Shown here: one piece after another, positions 7,747 through 16,204 of the stretch
How positions within the stretch are numbered: the stretch's first letter is position 1
Layout of the letters: each line of letters starts with the position of its first letter
From: CAZABG01 sp964483465
GTDB taxonomy: Bacteria > Chlamydiota > Chlamydiia > Chlamydiales > Parachlamydiaceae
NCBI GenBank assembly: GCA_964483465.1
Contig: CAZABG010000002.1
Coordinates: 1 to 64,000, forward strand
DNA: 64,000 bases
Direction of reading: 5' to 3'
Program-made: the position numbers and the translations under genes
Notes under the pieces: generated by a model
Seen by the model: the letters and a program-made list of their open reading frames with translations, nothing else
Databases searched by the model: none
What the model was told of the DNA's origin: nothing

Positions 7747-8123
7747 GTAACTTGCTTTTCCAATTCTCTTTTAATGCTCATGATTAGTAGCTTATCATAA
7801 GCTATTTCTGCAGAAAGAAATCTGGCTTGATTATCTCGTTCTTCATCACTTCCTTTAAGATCATTTAGTTTTGATCTTAAATAAGTCATGCACCAGTTTA
7901 CGCGATATAGAGCGTTGCTCAAATTATATATATCTTTCAGATCTTTTGGATGGCAGTGGCAAATGACAGGAACTGCAATGTCAGGCTTTGGTTCAATAGG
8001 TTCTGGGCTATAGATACTGACAATATCAAAAGATGGAAGTTTTTTGTTTGTCACATAATTTGGACAACCATTTGTATACGATCTAGAGTAGCAGAAGGGT
8101 GAATAGTCAGTTTCAGGTTGCAT
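7743..8123 (-). CDS. hypothetical protein, 126 residues
   Basis: I do not recognise this protein. The first third is rich in Ser, Tyr, Pro and Cys (YSRSYTNGCPNY; PEPIEPKPDI), followed by VICHCHPKD and a helical, charged C-terminal half (DEERDNQARFLSAEIAYDKL). It has no signal peptide and no membrane segment. It begins 18 bases downstream of the oxidoreductase gene stop on the same strand, so it may be co-transcribed. Its stop region touches the acetyltransferase remnant. It could be a genuine lineage-specific gene; the coding support is the codon-like composition and the operon-like spacing only. Confidence 0.5.
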   Translation of the reverse strand: MQPETDYSPFCYSRSYTNGCPNYVTNKKLPSFDIVSIYSPEPIEPKPDIAVPVICHCHPKDLKDIYNLSNALYRVNWCMTYLRSKLNDLKGSDEERDNQARFLSAEIAYDKLLIMSIKRELEKQVT

Positions 8124-8141
8124 TTTAAGCTCTTTGGAAAA

Positions 8142-9128
8142 TTAAACAGTGACGACTATTTTACCAAATTGCTGATTTGATTCAAGGTAGCGATGAGCGT
8201 CCACCATATTTTCAAACTTAAAAGTTTTAGCGATGATAGGTTTTAATTTGCCACTTGATAGCCCATCTAGGATAAGTTTTTTAGCTTTTTCGTATTTTTC
8301 GGGGGTTGCGATCACGTCGAAAAGGACGTAGCCTCGCATCGTAAGCGATTTTGAAAGAGCGGTGAAAAGAGGGAAGGGGGTAGGCTCAGAACTTAACGCA
8401 CCATATTGAAAGAGTATCCCTTTATCCGCCATTGCGTCAGCAAGAGCAAGAACGCCTTTACCTCCGATAGGATCAAAAACGATGCGGGCACCTTTGCCGC
8501 CTGTAATCTCCATCACTTTTTTAGGCAAATCATCGGCTTGTGTGATGACATGCTTGGCTCCGGCCTCTTTTAACGCATTTACTTTCTCGTTCGTTCTGGT
8601 TGTAGCAATCGGTGTGGCTCCTACCAAATTACAAAGTTGAATCGCGGCAAGTCCGACACTGCTTGAGGCGGCAGTAATTATCACTACGTCCTCTTTTGTC
8701 ATATGGGCAATGTCGAAAAGGGCGCCGTATGCCGTTAGGTATTGCATCCAGCTCGCGGCTCCCTCCTCAAAGGAAATATTAGAGGGATTTTTTATGACCG
8801 AATAAGCCGGTACGATGACCTTTTCTCCATAGACCCCATATTTTGCCATATCAGGAATAGGAGAGACGCTTATTTTATCGCCTGGTTTTATGTCTTTAAC
8901 GTCAGGGCCTACCGCTGTTACGATACCTGAAGCTTCATAGCCTATTTTTGAAGGAAATTGAGGTTGAACAAGGTATCTGCCTAAGCGAAATAAAGATTCT
9001 GCCCGATTTAGACCAATCGCTTTAACCTCATATTGCACTTCTCCTTTGGCCGGAGCCGGAACGTCTAAGTTTTCGATTTGTAAAACCTCAGGTCCGCCTG
9101 CTTTATGAAAACGATAGGTTCTTGTCAT
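8142..9128 (-). CDS. MDR-family NAD(P)H oxidoreductase (quinone reductase-like)
   Basis: Medium-chain dehydrogenase/reductase, 328 residues. The N-terminal GroES-like half shows GPEVLQIENLDVPAP, IGLNRAESLFRLG and FPSKIGYEASGIVTAVG. The Rossmann half has VIITAASSSVGLAAIQL (an AxxxxVG variant of the nucleotide loop) and GGKGVLALADAM. The catalytic-zinc Cys/His and structural four-Cys lobe of alcohol dehydrogenases are absent, so a zinc-independent quinone or enone reductase is most likely. Start ATG 9128; AGGAGAAG lies just upstream on the minus strand. The following 278 bases up to 9406 hold no gene that I can see. Confidence 0.9.
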   Translation of the reverse strand: MTRTYRFHKAGGPEVLQIENLDVPAPAKGEVQYEVKAIGLNRAESLFRLGRYLVQPQFPSKIGYEASGIVTAVGPDVKDIKPGDKISVSPIPDMAKYGVYGEKVIVPAYSVIKNPSNISFEEGAASWMQYLTAYGALFDIAHMTKEDVVIITAASSSVGLAAIQLCNLVGATPIATTRTNEKVNALKEAGAKHVITQADDLPKKVMEITGGKGARIVFDPIGGKGVLALADAMADKGILFQYGALSSEPTPFPLFTALSKSLTMRGYVLFDVIATPEKYEKAKKLILDGLSSGKLKPIIAKTFKFENMVDAHRYLESNQQFGKIVVTV

Positions 9129-9406
9129 AGCTTCTCCTAAAATCTAAACGTATAAAGAGAAGATTTAATTTTTTAAAGGGAGAAACGAGCTCAGTAAAAT
9201 AGCAGAAATATTTTGGTTATAAGAGACAATCATGCGGATAGGTTCAAAGGAAAAGAGTTGGGGGATAGAGACTGTATGTTTTGTTTTTGAACTTCCCTAG
9301 ATATAAAGTCTAATTCGTTCGTATTATTTAATTGTGGATTACGATCTAAATAAGATATAGGCATAAAAAGAAAGATTATAAATTAAACTAACAAAAAGGT
9401 CAATTT

Positions 9407-10018
9407 ATGATAGCTCCTGTATATGCGCTTGGACTGCCTGCCCCTACATGCGAGGGAAGAGAACTGACTAAAAGAGATGTAGGCAGATGGGTGGTAAGGA
9501 CGCGACCTAGTAATGCCGGCAGCGACTGGTCCTTTACCGTAAGAGGATCGACAATTGAAGAGTGGAAAAGACAAGTTGTAAAAGTGATCGCCATTAAGCG
9601 TGCGCAAGTATACGTAGAGGATAGAGGCGGTAAAACCTATGTCTTAGATGATGAAATGAGTAATGACACAGGCTGGCTTACTCTTGAGGAATTCAGAACT
9701 AGGAAAGTTTCTTATGTGAATCTGCCTTATTCAACATTCATAAAAGAAACAAAATGGTTAGAGGCAAGCGACGTAGGTAAAAAATTTGTACGCGTCGCAA
9801 ATAATGGGGCGCTCGATGTTAATTTTATTTTGCCTGAATTTACACTGTCCCAAATTGATTTATTCGCAGTTGAGGTGCTTGCCTATAAATACAATAAAAT
9901 TACCATTAGCTTTGACGGAAGAAAAATTGAATTAAAAGATGATTACGCTCTAGCGGCGGGCTGGGTAGAGGTTAATGCATTTAAAGAAGCGATAAAGAAA
10001 CAGGGAATTATTTTATAG
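9407..10018 (+). CDS. two-domain member of a GR-LT-DVGK repeat family
   Basis: The family is unknown to me. The 203-residue protein contains two copies of a ~95-residue unit seen in five nearby genes. Copy 1 (about residues 15-100) reads CEGRELTKRDVGRWVVRTRP and ends GWLTLEEFRTRK; copy 2 (about 110-200) reads LEASDVGKKFVRVAN and ends GWVEVNAFKEA. The second copy has lost the GR-LT part. Alternating hydrophobic strands suggest a small beta-rich fold. It has no signal peptide or membrane segment. It is separated from the other members by two minus-strand genes. No function is assigned. Confidence 0.7.
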   Translation: MIAPVYALGLPAPTCEGRELTKRDVGRWVVRTRPSNAGSDWSFTVRGSTIEEWKRQVVKVIAIKRAQVYVEDRGGKTYVLDDEMSNDTGWLTLEEFRTRKVSYVNLPYSTFIKETKWLEASDVGKKFVRVANNGALDVNFILPEFTLSQIDLFAVEVLAYKYNKITISFDGRKIELKDDYALAAGWVEVNAFKEAIKKQGIIL

Positions 10019-10369
10019 CCTGCTCGCTTCGCCAAAAAACGAGGCGATTTTTATAAGCCATTCCCGGGGAAATTTATCGGGATGGCTTTCTAAATAATGA
10101 ATGGTTTTTTCATTAAATTCGATTCCTCCTTCCGCTTTCTTAAATTGATATTTGCAATTTCCGTCTCGAAAACTGTATTTGGGAGGACAAAGTTCGCATC
10201 TATAAAGAGAGTTTGGAATTAACTCTTTAGAATCATCTTTAGGGTATACGATTTTTGCTTGAAAAGTTCTTCCGGAAGGAGTTCTCAACGAAATTTCTTT
10301 ATGCGGTTTATATTCTTTAAGATAGAGAACCATGCCCATCATTTCATTAATGGGCGAAGGAAAACTCAT
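10013..10369 (-). CDS. hypothetical protein with a Cys-rich centre
   Basis: This 118-residue protein is not recognised. The centre reads YRCELCPPKYSFRDGNC, a CxxC pair plus a third Cys that might bind a metal or form disulphides. The first half is beta-like (ISLRTPSGRTFQAKIVYP), the second half helical. The ATG overlaps the methyltransferase stop by 4 nt (ATGA at 10366-10369 on the minus strand), so the two are a coupled pair. The gene end overlaps the convergent plus-strand gene by 6 nt. Confidence 0.6.
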   Translation of the reverse strand: MSFPSPINEMMGMVLYLKEYKPHKEISLRTPSGRTFQAKIVYPKDDSKELIPNSLYRCELCPPKYSFRDGNCKYQFKKAEGGIEFNEKTIHYLESHPDKFPREWLIKIASFFGEASRL

Positions 10370-11034
10370 TCCTTTCCTTTTACGATTGAAAATCCAAGAG
10401 AATCTAATCTGCCCGACTCGCCTACGATCGTGGTAATTAGGGTTGAATCCAGATTGGGATGATTCGCTATCTTCTGATTATATTCATAAATCCTTTGAGA
10501 TTCCAAATGGCCGGGCTTATTGATGGGCTCTAGCTTAGGAATTAGGTTGTCGCTTAAAATTAACGTTCCCTCTCTCGTTAATGGCATGACTTTTTCAAGA
10601 TAGTTCGGATAGTTTCTTTTATCGGCGTCAATAAAAATGAGATCGAATGGGGGATCATTTTTCATTTCTTCTAGAATTTTTAACGCATCTCCTTCTCGAA
10701 TTTCAATCCTATCTTCTTTTCCGGCATTTTTAATCACTTGTTTTGCGCAAGCAATATGATCAGGAACAATTTCGATCGTAATAATTTTCCCGCCAGGTTC
10801 AAGTGCTTTTTCAAACCAAAGCGTGCTGTAGGCGCCAAGAGTTCCGATTTCTAAAATGCGCTTTGGTTTTTGCAGTTTAGCTAGAAGATAAAGCAACTTT
10901 CCAACATTCGCAGGAACTTCGATGGGAGGAAGCGTATTATTTCGACTGTTTTGCTTAGCGAAAATTAAATTCTCATCCTCCAGAACAAAAGTATCAATTG
11001 TATATTTTTTTAGATCCGCTGCTCTATCGTCCAT
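10366..11034 (-). CDS. SAM-dependent O-methyltransferase, class I (COMT/CCoAOMT type)
   Basis: The 222-residue protein matches the family-3 O-methyltransferases, usually metal-dependent enzymes acting on catechol-like hydroxyls. The SAM-binding loop ILEIGTLGAYSTLWF lies near residue 60, the acidic ribose contact is in ITIEIVPDH, and FDLIFIDADKRNYPNYLE carries the metal-binding Asp residues, followed by LILSDN. Length is standard. It is coupled to the downstream 118-residue gene. Both sit, on the opposite strand, inside the GR-LT-DVGK gene cluster. The substrate cannot be told. Confidence 0.9.
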   Translation of the reverse strand: MDDRAADLKKYTIDTFVLEDENLIFAKQNSRNNTLPPIEVPANVGKLLYLLAKLQKPKRILEIGTLGAYSTLWFEKALEPGGKIITIEIVPDHIACAKQVIKNAGKEDRIEIREGDALKILEEMKNDPPFDLIFIDADKRNYPNYLEKVMPLTREGTLILSDNLIPKLEPINKPGHLESQRIYEYNQKIANHPNLDSTLITTIVGESGRLDSLGFSIVKGKE

Positions 11035-11104
11035 TTAAAATGTCTTAAAGTTATATTCTCATTCATTATAGAATATCGCTTTTTATTTGCGATAAGGAAT
11101 CCAA

Positions 11105-11437
11105 TTGGCAGCTCCTATTTACAAAAATTATTACAAAGATATTGGCCGCAAGCTAACTCTTCATGATGTAGGAAAATCAATCGTGAGAACCCTCCCTTTT
11201 AGCGGGGATCGTTTTTTTATGGTTCCAAAAAGTGAAGATTACACGAGCGTACACGTAATTCTCCTCTCGATTGATATAAGCGGGTTGCTTTGTGAGGCTC
11301 AATCAGGAGATCATTTTAGAATAGATGGATTTGAAGCTTTTGAATCGGCGTATCTAACTTTAACTGAATTTTTGATGAAAGTGCGAAGCGAACATATTGT
11401 TGCAAAAGAAATTATAAGGGTGTCATTCGATATCTAA
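11105..11437 (+). CDS. GR-LT-DVGK family protein, single domain
   Basis: This 110-residue protein opens with the family core YYKDIGRKLTLHDVGKSIVR (residues ~9-28), continues with FMVPKSED and a strand-rich middle, and closes with AYLTLTEFLMKV. The start is TTG at 11105 with AAGGA about six bases upstream (11094-11098); no ATG is available before the core. It is the first of five consecutive same-strand members. The function is unknown. Confidence 0.65.
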   Translation: MAAPIYKNYYKDIGRKLTLHDVGKSIVRTLPFSGDRFFMVPKSEDYTSVHVILLSIDISGLLCEAQSGDHFRIDGFEAFESAYLTLTEFLMKVRSEHIVAKEIIRVSFDI

Positions 11438-11471
11438 AGGTTAGCAAATATATAAAACTAGAGGAGCATTC

Positions 11472-11819
11472 ATGAGTATTGACGGATATAATCCTTATAC
11501 TAGAACGATTAAACACGAAGTATATCCAGGAATCGGAAGGCATCTAACGCAGGATGATGTCAACAAACGCGTAGTTAGAGTTTATCCCTTAGGAAGAGAT
11601 TGTACTTTAATTCCAATCAATAAAAATGATGTGCAAGGATCTGTTTTAAAGGTATTAAAGGGGGATCAAGTCATACTTAATAGTGTTCATATAGAAAATC
11701 TGACTTTAGGGGCTCAATGGCTAGATAAGAATTGGCTGACTGTAGCCGAGTTTATAGAGAGAACGGAATTCGTGGCGGCACAAATTTTTGAAACATACGA
11801 CTCAGATCCCCCTTATTGA
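11472..11819 (+). CDS. GR-LT-DVGK family protein, single domain
   Basis: This 115-residue protein has the core VYPGIGRHLTQDDVNKRVVR at about residues 17-36, then a TLIPI strand, a region with VLKVLKGDQVIL, and the closing NWLTVAEFIERT. ATG 11472 is preceded by GAGGAG (11461-11466), a good ribosome binding site. It is most similar in this cluster to the protein at 12894 (both share YPGIGR-LTQ, LKG and NNWLTV/KNWLTV features), suggesting recent duplication. The function is unknown. Confidence 0.7.
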   Translation: MSIDGYNPYTRTIKHEVYPGIGRHLTQDDVNKRVVRVYPLGRDCTLIPINKNDVQGSVLKVLKGDQVILNSVHIENLTLGAQWLDKNWLTVAEFIERTEFVAAQIFETYDSDPPY

Positions 11820-11863
11820 AAACTCTTCAAATTTATGACTCAAACAAAAAATAGGTAATCAAC

Positions 11864-12556
11864 GTGCAAGTCTCTTTAACCATTACCCCAATATATCCCG
11901 AACTAGGCAGACAGCTCTCTACTCAAGATATCAATCAAATGGTCGTGAGGGTTAGACCCTATTTTAATGACGGTAAGCTTAGTTTTGAATTCATACCTAA
12001 ACGAGTAGAGGAGGCGAAAACGGCTGCTTTTCGATTAATCGAGCTTGATTATTCCGGAATTACGGTGCTTAAAGAGGGGATTAAAAAGAGAATCAGCAAA
12101 GAAGAAGCTTCTGCCTCTTTGTATTTGACCGTCGCCGAATTCGAAGCAAGAGCTGTTAAAGCGCTTGTTGTTAAATTTGATCATAGCACGCGTCTTTTTC
12201 GAGATGAAATAAGATTGATAGAGAGGTCGGTGTGGCCGAATATCGGCAGGGCATTAACTCCCTCAGATATAGGGAAGAAGATGGTAAGAATCTATCCATA
12301 CTTATACAAAGAAAAGTATGAATATTCGTTAATTCCAGATTCTGTGAAATCTGAAAGAGATTTCGGTCAATCTGAAATTCTAATCCATTTGGATCATCCA
12401 AGAGCTATTTTTAGGATGCGTTTACTGAATTTACTCCATCCTGTGGATAGAGATGATAATTATCTTTCTAAGGAGGAATTCCTTTTAAAAGCTCCTCTTT
12501 CGAAAAGAGAAGTTCACGTATTAGCAGCAGGGCAATTAATAGAAATAAGAAAATAA
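11864..12556 (+). CDS. GR-LT-DVGK family protein, two domains
   Basis: This 230-residue protein has two complete units: unit 1 with IYPELGRQLSTQDINQMVVR (about residues 9-28) and YLTVAEFEAR; unit 2 with VWPNIGRALTPSDIGKKMVR (about 122-141) and YLSKEEFLLK. Each unit also has a FIP/LIP strand after the core. The GTG start at 11864 follows a weak AGGTAA. This member shows the repeat unit most clearly because both copies keep every conserved position. It is tandem with neighbours at 44- and 4-nt spacing, so probably one transcript. Confidence 0.7.
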   Translation: MQVSLTITPIYPELGRQLSTQDINQMVVRVRPYFNDGKLSFEFIPKRVEEAKTAAFRLIELDYSGITVLKEGIKKRISKEEASASLYLTVAEFEARAVKALVVKFDHSTRLFRDEIRLIERSVWPNIGRALTPSDIGKKMVRIYPYLYKEKYEYSLIPDSVKSERDFGQSEILIHLDHPRAIFRMRLLNLLHPVDRDDNYLSKEEFLLKAPLSKREVHVLAAGQLIEIRK

Positions 12557-12560
12557 AATT

Positions 12561-12881
12561 ATGACATGTGTTTCTACTCGTGACGTATATTATGACATAG
12601 GAAGAGGGCTCACATCAGATCTTTTAGGAAAAAAAGTTTTGATGACAGAGCCTTATCGTAAGGACGATGGGCTTGACTATACGTTCATGCCCAATTTTTT
12701 GGATAATGCTTTTACTTTGGAATGGCTTACCGATTCAAGCGCGGTTGTTTCAAGGGGGAATGTTTATTACTATGTTTGTAAAGAAGCGCTATCCAAATGG
12801 ATGACAATCGATGAATTTAGAAGTTGTATTCAAAAAACTCAAGGGTTTGTACATTTTATCCATTACGGGATGCCTTGTTAA
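12561..12881 (+). CDS. GR-LT-DVGK family protein, divergent
   Basis: This 106-residue protein has the core VYYDIGRGLTSDLLGKKVLM, in which the DVGK part is degenerate (LLGK), a TFMPNF strand and the closing KWMTIDEFRSCI. It has five Cys, more than the other members. The ATG lies 4 bases after the previous stop, with no clear ribosome binding site, so translational coupling is likely. The function is unknown. Confidence 0.62.
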   Translation: MTCVSTRDVYYDIGRGLTSDLLGKKVLMTEPYRKDDGLDYTFMPNFLDNAFTLEWLTDSSAVVSRGNVYYYVCKEALSKWMTIDEFRSCIQKTQGFVHFIHYGMPC

Positions 12882-12893
12882 AATGGAGTATTC

Positions 12894-13202
12894 ATGTCTA
12901 TTACATATGATGTTAAAACCTATCCTGGAATAGGAAGATATTTAACCCAAGCCGATGTCGGGAAGAATGTTGTAAGAGTGTTTCCATGCAATGGTAGGTT
13001 TGGCTTTATTCCTGTAGGAGATAGGGTAAGAGGAGATCGGCTCGAGGCTTTAAAGGGAAATACAATAACGATAATAGGCTTAGAACTTGATGCTGATTGG
13101 ACAGATAACAATTGGCTGACGGTCGAAGAATTTATTGTTAAGATTCAAGGAAAAGCTGCTACCCTCCTTCAGAAGGGGAATTTTTCCAGTTGTTTTTCTT
13201 AA
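12894..13202 (+). CDS. GR-LT-DVGK family protein, single domain
   Basis: This 102-residue protein reads TYPGIGRYLTQADVGKNVVR (about residues 9-28), then GFIPVGDRVRG, LEALKGNTI and NNWLTVEEFIVK. It is the closest to the consensus of all members. GGAG at 12884-12887 precedes ATG 12894. The stop overlaps the convergent phosphate permease gene by 4 nt. The pattern of a strand with VGDRV and repeated short hydrophobic strands would suit an SH3-like small barrel, but that is a guess. Confidence 0.7.
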   Translation: MSITYDVKTYPGIGRYLTQADVGKNVVRVFPCNGRFGFIPVGDRVRGDRLEALKGNTITIIGLELDADWTDNNWLTVEEFIVKIQGKAATLLQKGNFSSCFS

Positions 13203-14212
13203 AAAGCGCTTAAAATAAGATAGCAAAGAGCTGCGATAATGGCGGCGCAAGGGAGGGTAAAGATCCATGCCCAAACGATTTTTGCCGCGATTGTCCACTT
13301 TATATGGGAAAGGGGAGTATTAACCATTCCCACTCCGATGATGGATGCCGTAATAGTGTGAGTTGTAGAAACGGGTATGCCTGTCGCTGTAGCAAAGAAT
13401 AAAGCAATCGCTCCTGAAGTTTCCGCGCTGAATCCCCCGATCGGTTTTAAAGGCGTTATCCTTTGTCCCAAAGTTTTAATAATTCGCCAGCCGCCGAGAG
13501 CGGTTCCGATCGCCATGGCTAAATGGCAAGAAAAAATAATCCAGTTCGTGTGAAAGTTAGTAAGAGAGAGCGTATCGTTCGGAGTTACAATGCCTGCTGC
13601 TAGCAAACACCCAAAGATAACACCCATTGTTTTTTGAGCATCGTTTGCTCCGTGGCCGATTGAATAGAGCGCAGCCGATATAAGCTGCCCCTTTCTAAAT
13701 ATTTTGTCGATTTCTTGCGGATGGAATTTTCTAAATAGATAGTAGTTTAAAACCATAATTAGAAAGCCGCCAATAAACCCCATTAAGGGAGATAGGAAGA
13801 TAAAAAGGGCTGTTATTAGGATAAGCTCATAATGAAGGGTATCCATTCCGCCAAAAGCTAAAGCCGCTCCTGAAAGACCGCCAATGAGCGCATGTGATGA
13901 GCTTGTGGGCAATGCTAAAACCCAGGTTATAAGATTCCAGACAATAGCGCCTATTAAACCTGCCAGGATGACTAAAATGAAACTCGGATCTTTAGGAGTG
14001 ATTTTGATCATTTTAGAAACAGTCTCAGCCACGTTAGGCGCAAGAACAAAGATCGCGAAAAAATTAAAAAAAGCCGCCCATAATACAGCCCACTTTGGTC
14101 TTAAAACGCGGGTTGTAACAATGGTAGCAATCGAATTCGCGGCATCATGAAAGCCGTTTATCATATCAAAAAGGAGGGCGATAGCGATGGTGACGACTAA
14201 AAGCGTAATCAA
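13199..14212 (-). CDS. inorganic phosphate transporter, Pho4/PiT family
   Basis: Integral membrane phosphate:cation symporter, 337 residues with about ten hydrophobic helices. PiT hallmarks are visible in both inverted halves: MINGFHDAANSIATIV near the N-terminus and YSIGHGANDAQKTMGVI in the second half, plus ALPTSSSHALIGG and GIPVSTTHTITASIIG. ATG 14212 overlaps the stop of the DUF47 gene by 4 nt, giving a two-gene operon transcribed leftward. The same pair exists in Chlamydia (CT692/CT691), so this is a conserved unit. Confidence 0.95.
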   Translation of the reverse strand: MITLLVVTIAIALLFDMINGFHDAANSIATIVTTRVLRPKWAVLWAAFFNFFAIFVLAPNVAETVSKMIKITPKDPSFILVILAGLIGAIVWNLITWVLALPTSSSHALIGGLSGAALAFGGMDTLHYELILITALFIFLSPLMGFIGGFLIMVLNYYLFRKFHPQEIDKIFRKGQLISAALYSIGHGANDAQKTMGVIFGCLLAAGIVTPNDTLSLTNFHTNWIIFSCHLAMAIGTALGGWRIIKTLGQRITPLKPIGGFSAETSGAIALFFATATGIPVSTTHTITASIIGVGMVNTPLSHIKWTIAAKIVWAWIFTLPCAAIIAALCYLILSAF

Positions 14213-14826
14213 TTTGACTCCAAGATAATCCCTTCCACGATGTAGGCTACCTCTTCCGCTCCGTCGATCGCGTCTTCAATTCGATCGTAAATTTCTTTCC
14301 ATTTCATTATTTCGATAGGATCTTTGGAATTTTCAAAAAGGGATTTAAGGGCATTTAAGTAAAGTCTATCCCCTCTATTTTCAAGAGCGTTTATCTTTAC
14401 AATCTGTTCTTTGGTTTCATGATTGATTTTTAGCTCTCTTAATTTCGCTAAGATGGGGGAGAGTTCCTGGCTGATTAAGTAGAGAACTTGAATAAGTTCT
14501 TTTGCCTCTTGAGTCATTATTGTGATTTTATAAATGCTCAATCTTTCCGATACTTCGTCTATGTAATCAAGAATATCGTCTAAACAGGAAATTAGCCGGT
14601 GGATTTCATCTCTTGCGAATGGAGTGATAAAAGTTTTATGAAGCATTTCAACGCATTCGTGCGTGACGTGATCGCCATCACGCTCAATGGCCTTTATTTC
14701 ATAAGATTGGTCCTTTCCTTCATGTATCCATTTTTTCAAGGCAGTGGATGCTTTCACCACAAGTTCTGCTTGTTGATCAAAATAAATAAAGAAATCGGTT
14801 TCTTTGGGAAATAACCAGTTAAGCAT
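14209..14826 (-). CDS. DUF47 / PhoU-like phosphate transport regulator
   Basis: This 205-residue, highly helical protein has the TIGR00153-type pattern: FPKETDFFIYFDQQAE at the start, IKAIERDGDHVTHECVEML, DEIHRLISCLDDILDYIDE and a terminal DRIEDAIDGAEEVAYIVE. The repeated E/DxxxD motifs are the metal-binding PhoU-like three-helix bundles. It is believed to control the adjacent Pho4 permease, with which it overlaps by 4 nt. It has no membrane segment and is cytoplasmic. Confidence 0.92.
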   Translation of the reverse strand: MLNWLFPKETDFFIYFDQQAELVVKASTALKKWIHEGKDQSYEIKAIERDGDHVTHECVEMLHKTFITPFARDEIHRLISCLDDILDYIDEVSERLSIYKITIMTQEAKELIQVLYLISQELSPILAKLRELKINHETKEQIVKINALENRGDRLYLNALKSLFENSKDPIEIMKWKEIYDRIEDAIDGAEEVAYIVEGIILESN

Positions 14827-14896
14827 ATAGATAGATAATAGCTATAAATATTTAATTTTAAATACAAATCTTGCTTCTAGGTGTTAAAGAATTTAA

Positions 14897-14925
14897 TTCA
14901 AATTTTATTAAATAATGGGTATAAT
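14897..14925 (+). promoter_or_regulatory. sigma-70-type promoter for the DMT transporter
   Basis: TTCAAA at 14897-14902 and a perfect TATAAT at 14920-14925 are 17 bases apart. The expected start near 14932 gives a leader of about 14 bases, with TAAGG just before ATG 14946. Confidence 0.55.
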
Positions 14926-14945
14926 ATCTTTTTCATTAAGGTTTT

Positions 14946-15881
14946 ATGGCCAATCTCCTGCTTTATTTCGTCGTGGTTCTAATATGGGGAACTACCTGGA
15001 TTTCGGTTAAATATCAGATCGGTGAAGTCCACCCTCAAGTATCTATCTTTTATCGTTTTTTTATCGCTTCAAGCCTTCTATTTCTATACTGCTTAATTAA
15101 AAAGGAATCGCTTCGATTTAAGTTGAAGGATCATTTTTATCTCCTGCTCTTAGGTGCAGGGATGTTTTCGATCCATTGCTTGCTTATCTATGAAGCAACT
15201 TTTTATCTTGTTTCCGCTATCGCCTGCCTCCTTTTTTCCTGCGTCAGCCTCTTTAATATTTTAAATAATGCCTTAATATTTAAATCGAAACCTCAAAAAC
15301 AGGTACTGACAGGGGCCATGATGGGTGTTCTTGGTATCGCTTTTTTCTTTTGGGATGAAGTAACCCAATTTAAACTGAGTCAGGCAACGTTATACGGAGC
15401 ATCGCTTGCGCTCGCCGGATCCTATGTATTTTCTCTCGGTAACATTTTAGGTAAACGGAATCAAACAGCAGGATTTAGGCTTGTTCCTAGTGTGGCGTGG
15501 GGCATGTTGTATGGATCGCTTATTATGTTCTTTTATTCGCTCTTTGGACAAGTGCCGTTCGATATCTCTTATAAAGCCTCTTACTGGATATCGCTTTTAT
15601 ATCTCGCCATTCCCGGTTCCATCGTGGCATTCTTATGCTACTTGAAGTTAATTGAACGGATAGGCCCCGAAAAAACGGGCTATGCGACCGTTTTATTTCC
15701 GGTAATAGCTCTTCTTATCTCTATGGGGGTTGAGGGGTATTTACCGTCCTATAAAGACCTCATCGGGATGATCCTTATTTTTGGAGGAAATATTCTTGTG
15801 ATGGTTAAACCCGCCACTTTACTAAATATTACTACAAGGCTAAAAAATGTCATTTTTACCTGCTCTAAAAGTCCCGGATAG
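14946..15881 (+). CDS. EamA/DMT-superfamily transporter
   Basis: Drug/metabolite-type permease with ten predicted membrane helices in 311 residues. It opens LLLYFVVVLIWGTTWISVKYQ, the classic EamA first helix, and the second repeat ends IPGSIVAFLCYLKLIERIGPEKTGYATVLFPVIALL, the most conserved stretch of the family. The substrate is unknown; in obligate intracellular bacteria such carriers may import host metabolites such as S-adenosylmethionine or amino acids, but nothing here decides. A TTCAAA-N17-TATAAT promoter lies just upstream. The 3' end overlaps the next small gene by 35 nt. Confidence 0.9.
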   Translation: MANLLLYFVVVLIWGTTWISVKYQIGEVHPQVSIFYRFFIASSLLFLYCLIKKESLRFKLKDHFYLLLLGAGMFSIHCLLIYEATFYLVSAIACLLFSCVSLFNILNNALIFKSKPQKQVLTGAMMGVLGIAFFFWDEVTQFKLSQATLYGASLALAGSYVFSLGNILGKRNQTAGFRLVPSVAWGMLYGSLIMFFYSLFGQVPFDISYKASYWISLLYLAIPGSIVAFLCYLKLIERIGPEKTGYATVLFPVIALLISMGVEGYLPSYKDLIGMILIFGGNILVMVKPATLLNITTRLKNVIFTCSKSPG

Positions 15882-16203
15882 AGATCCATGCGACTATAAC
15901 GTGCAGTATTTGCAGAAACTAAAGGGTTGTAAGGAGTCTTTAGTTAAAACTGTAAAACCGAGAGAATTGTATAAGTTTGTCCCTATGTTTTCTTCTCTTT
16001 CGCAATATCTAGAAAGCGGGCATATCATGTTGATTTATAAAGAAATGCCCGATCAAATAGCTCATCTCAAGCGTATGAAAGAGAATAACAGATTGCATGC
16101 CATTAGATTTAATGAAGAGCTGGAAAATTTAAAAGATGTGTTATCAATAGAGCAAATGATGATGTGCAATGAAATTGCTTTGACTATGCTTCAAGGCCGT
16201 TAA
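15847..16203 (+). CDS. hypothetical protein, 118 residues
   Basis: This protein is not recognised. It is charged, mostly helical, with a Cys pair in the first third (CDYNVQYLQKLKGCKE) and an amphipathic C-terminal region (LKRMKENNRLHAIRFNEELE). It has no signal peptide or membrane helix. The ATG is inside the transporter gene (35-nt overlap in another frame), which suggests coupled translation but also lowers confidence. An alternative is a start further inside; the next in-frame ATG is well downstream. Confidence 0.45.
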   Translation: MSFLPALKVPDRDPCDYNVQYLQKLKGCKESLVKTVKPRELYKFVPMFSSLSQYLESGHIMLIYKEMPDQIAHLKRMKENNRLHAIRFNEELENLKDVLSIEQMMMCNEIALTMLQGR

Positions 16204-16204
16204 A

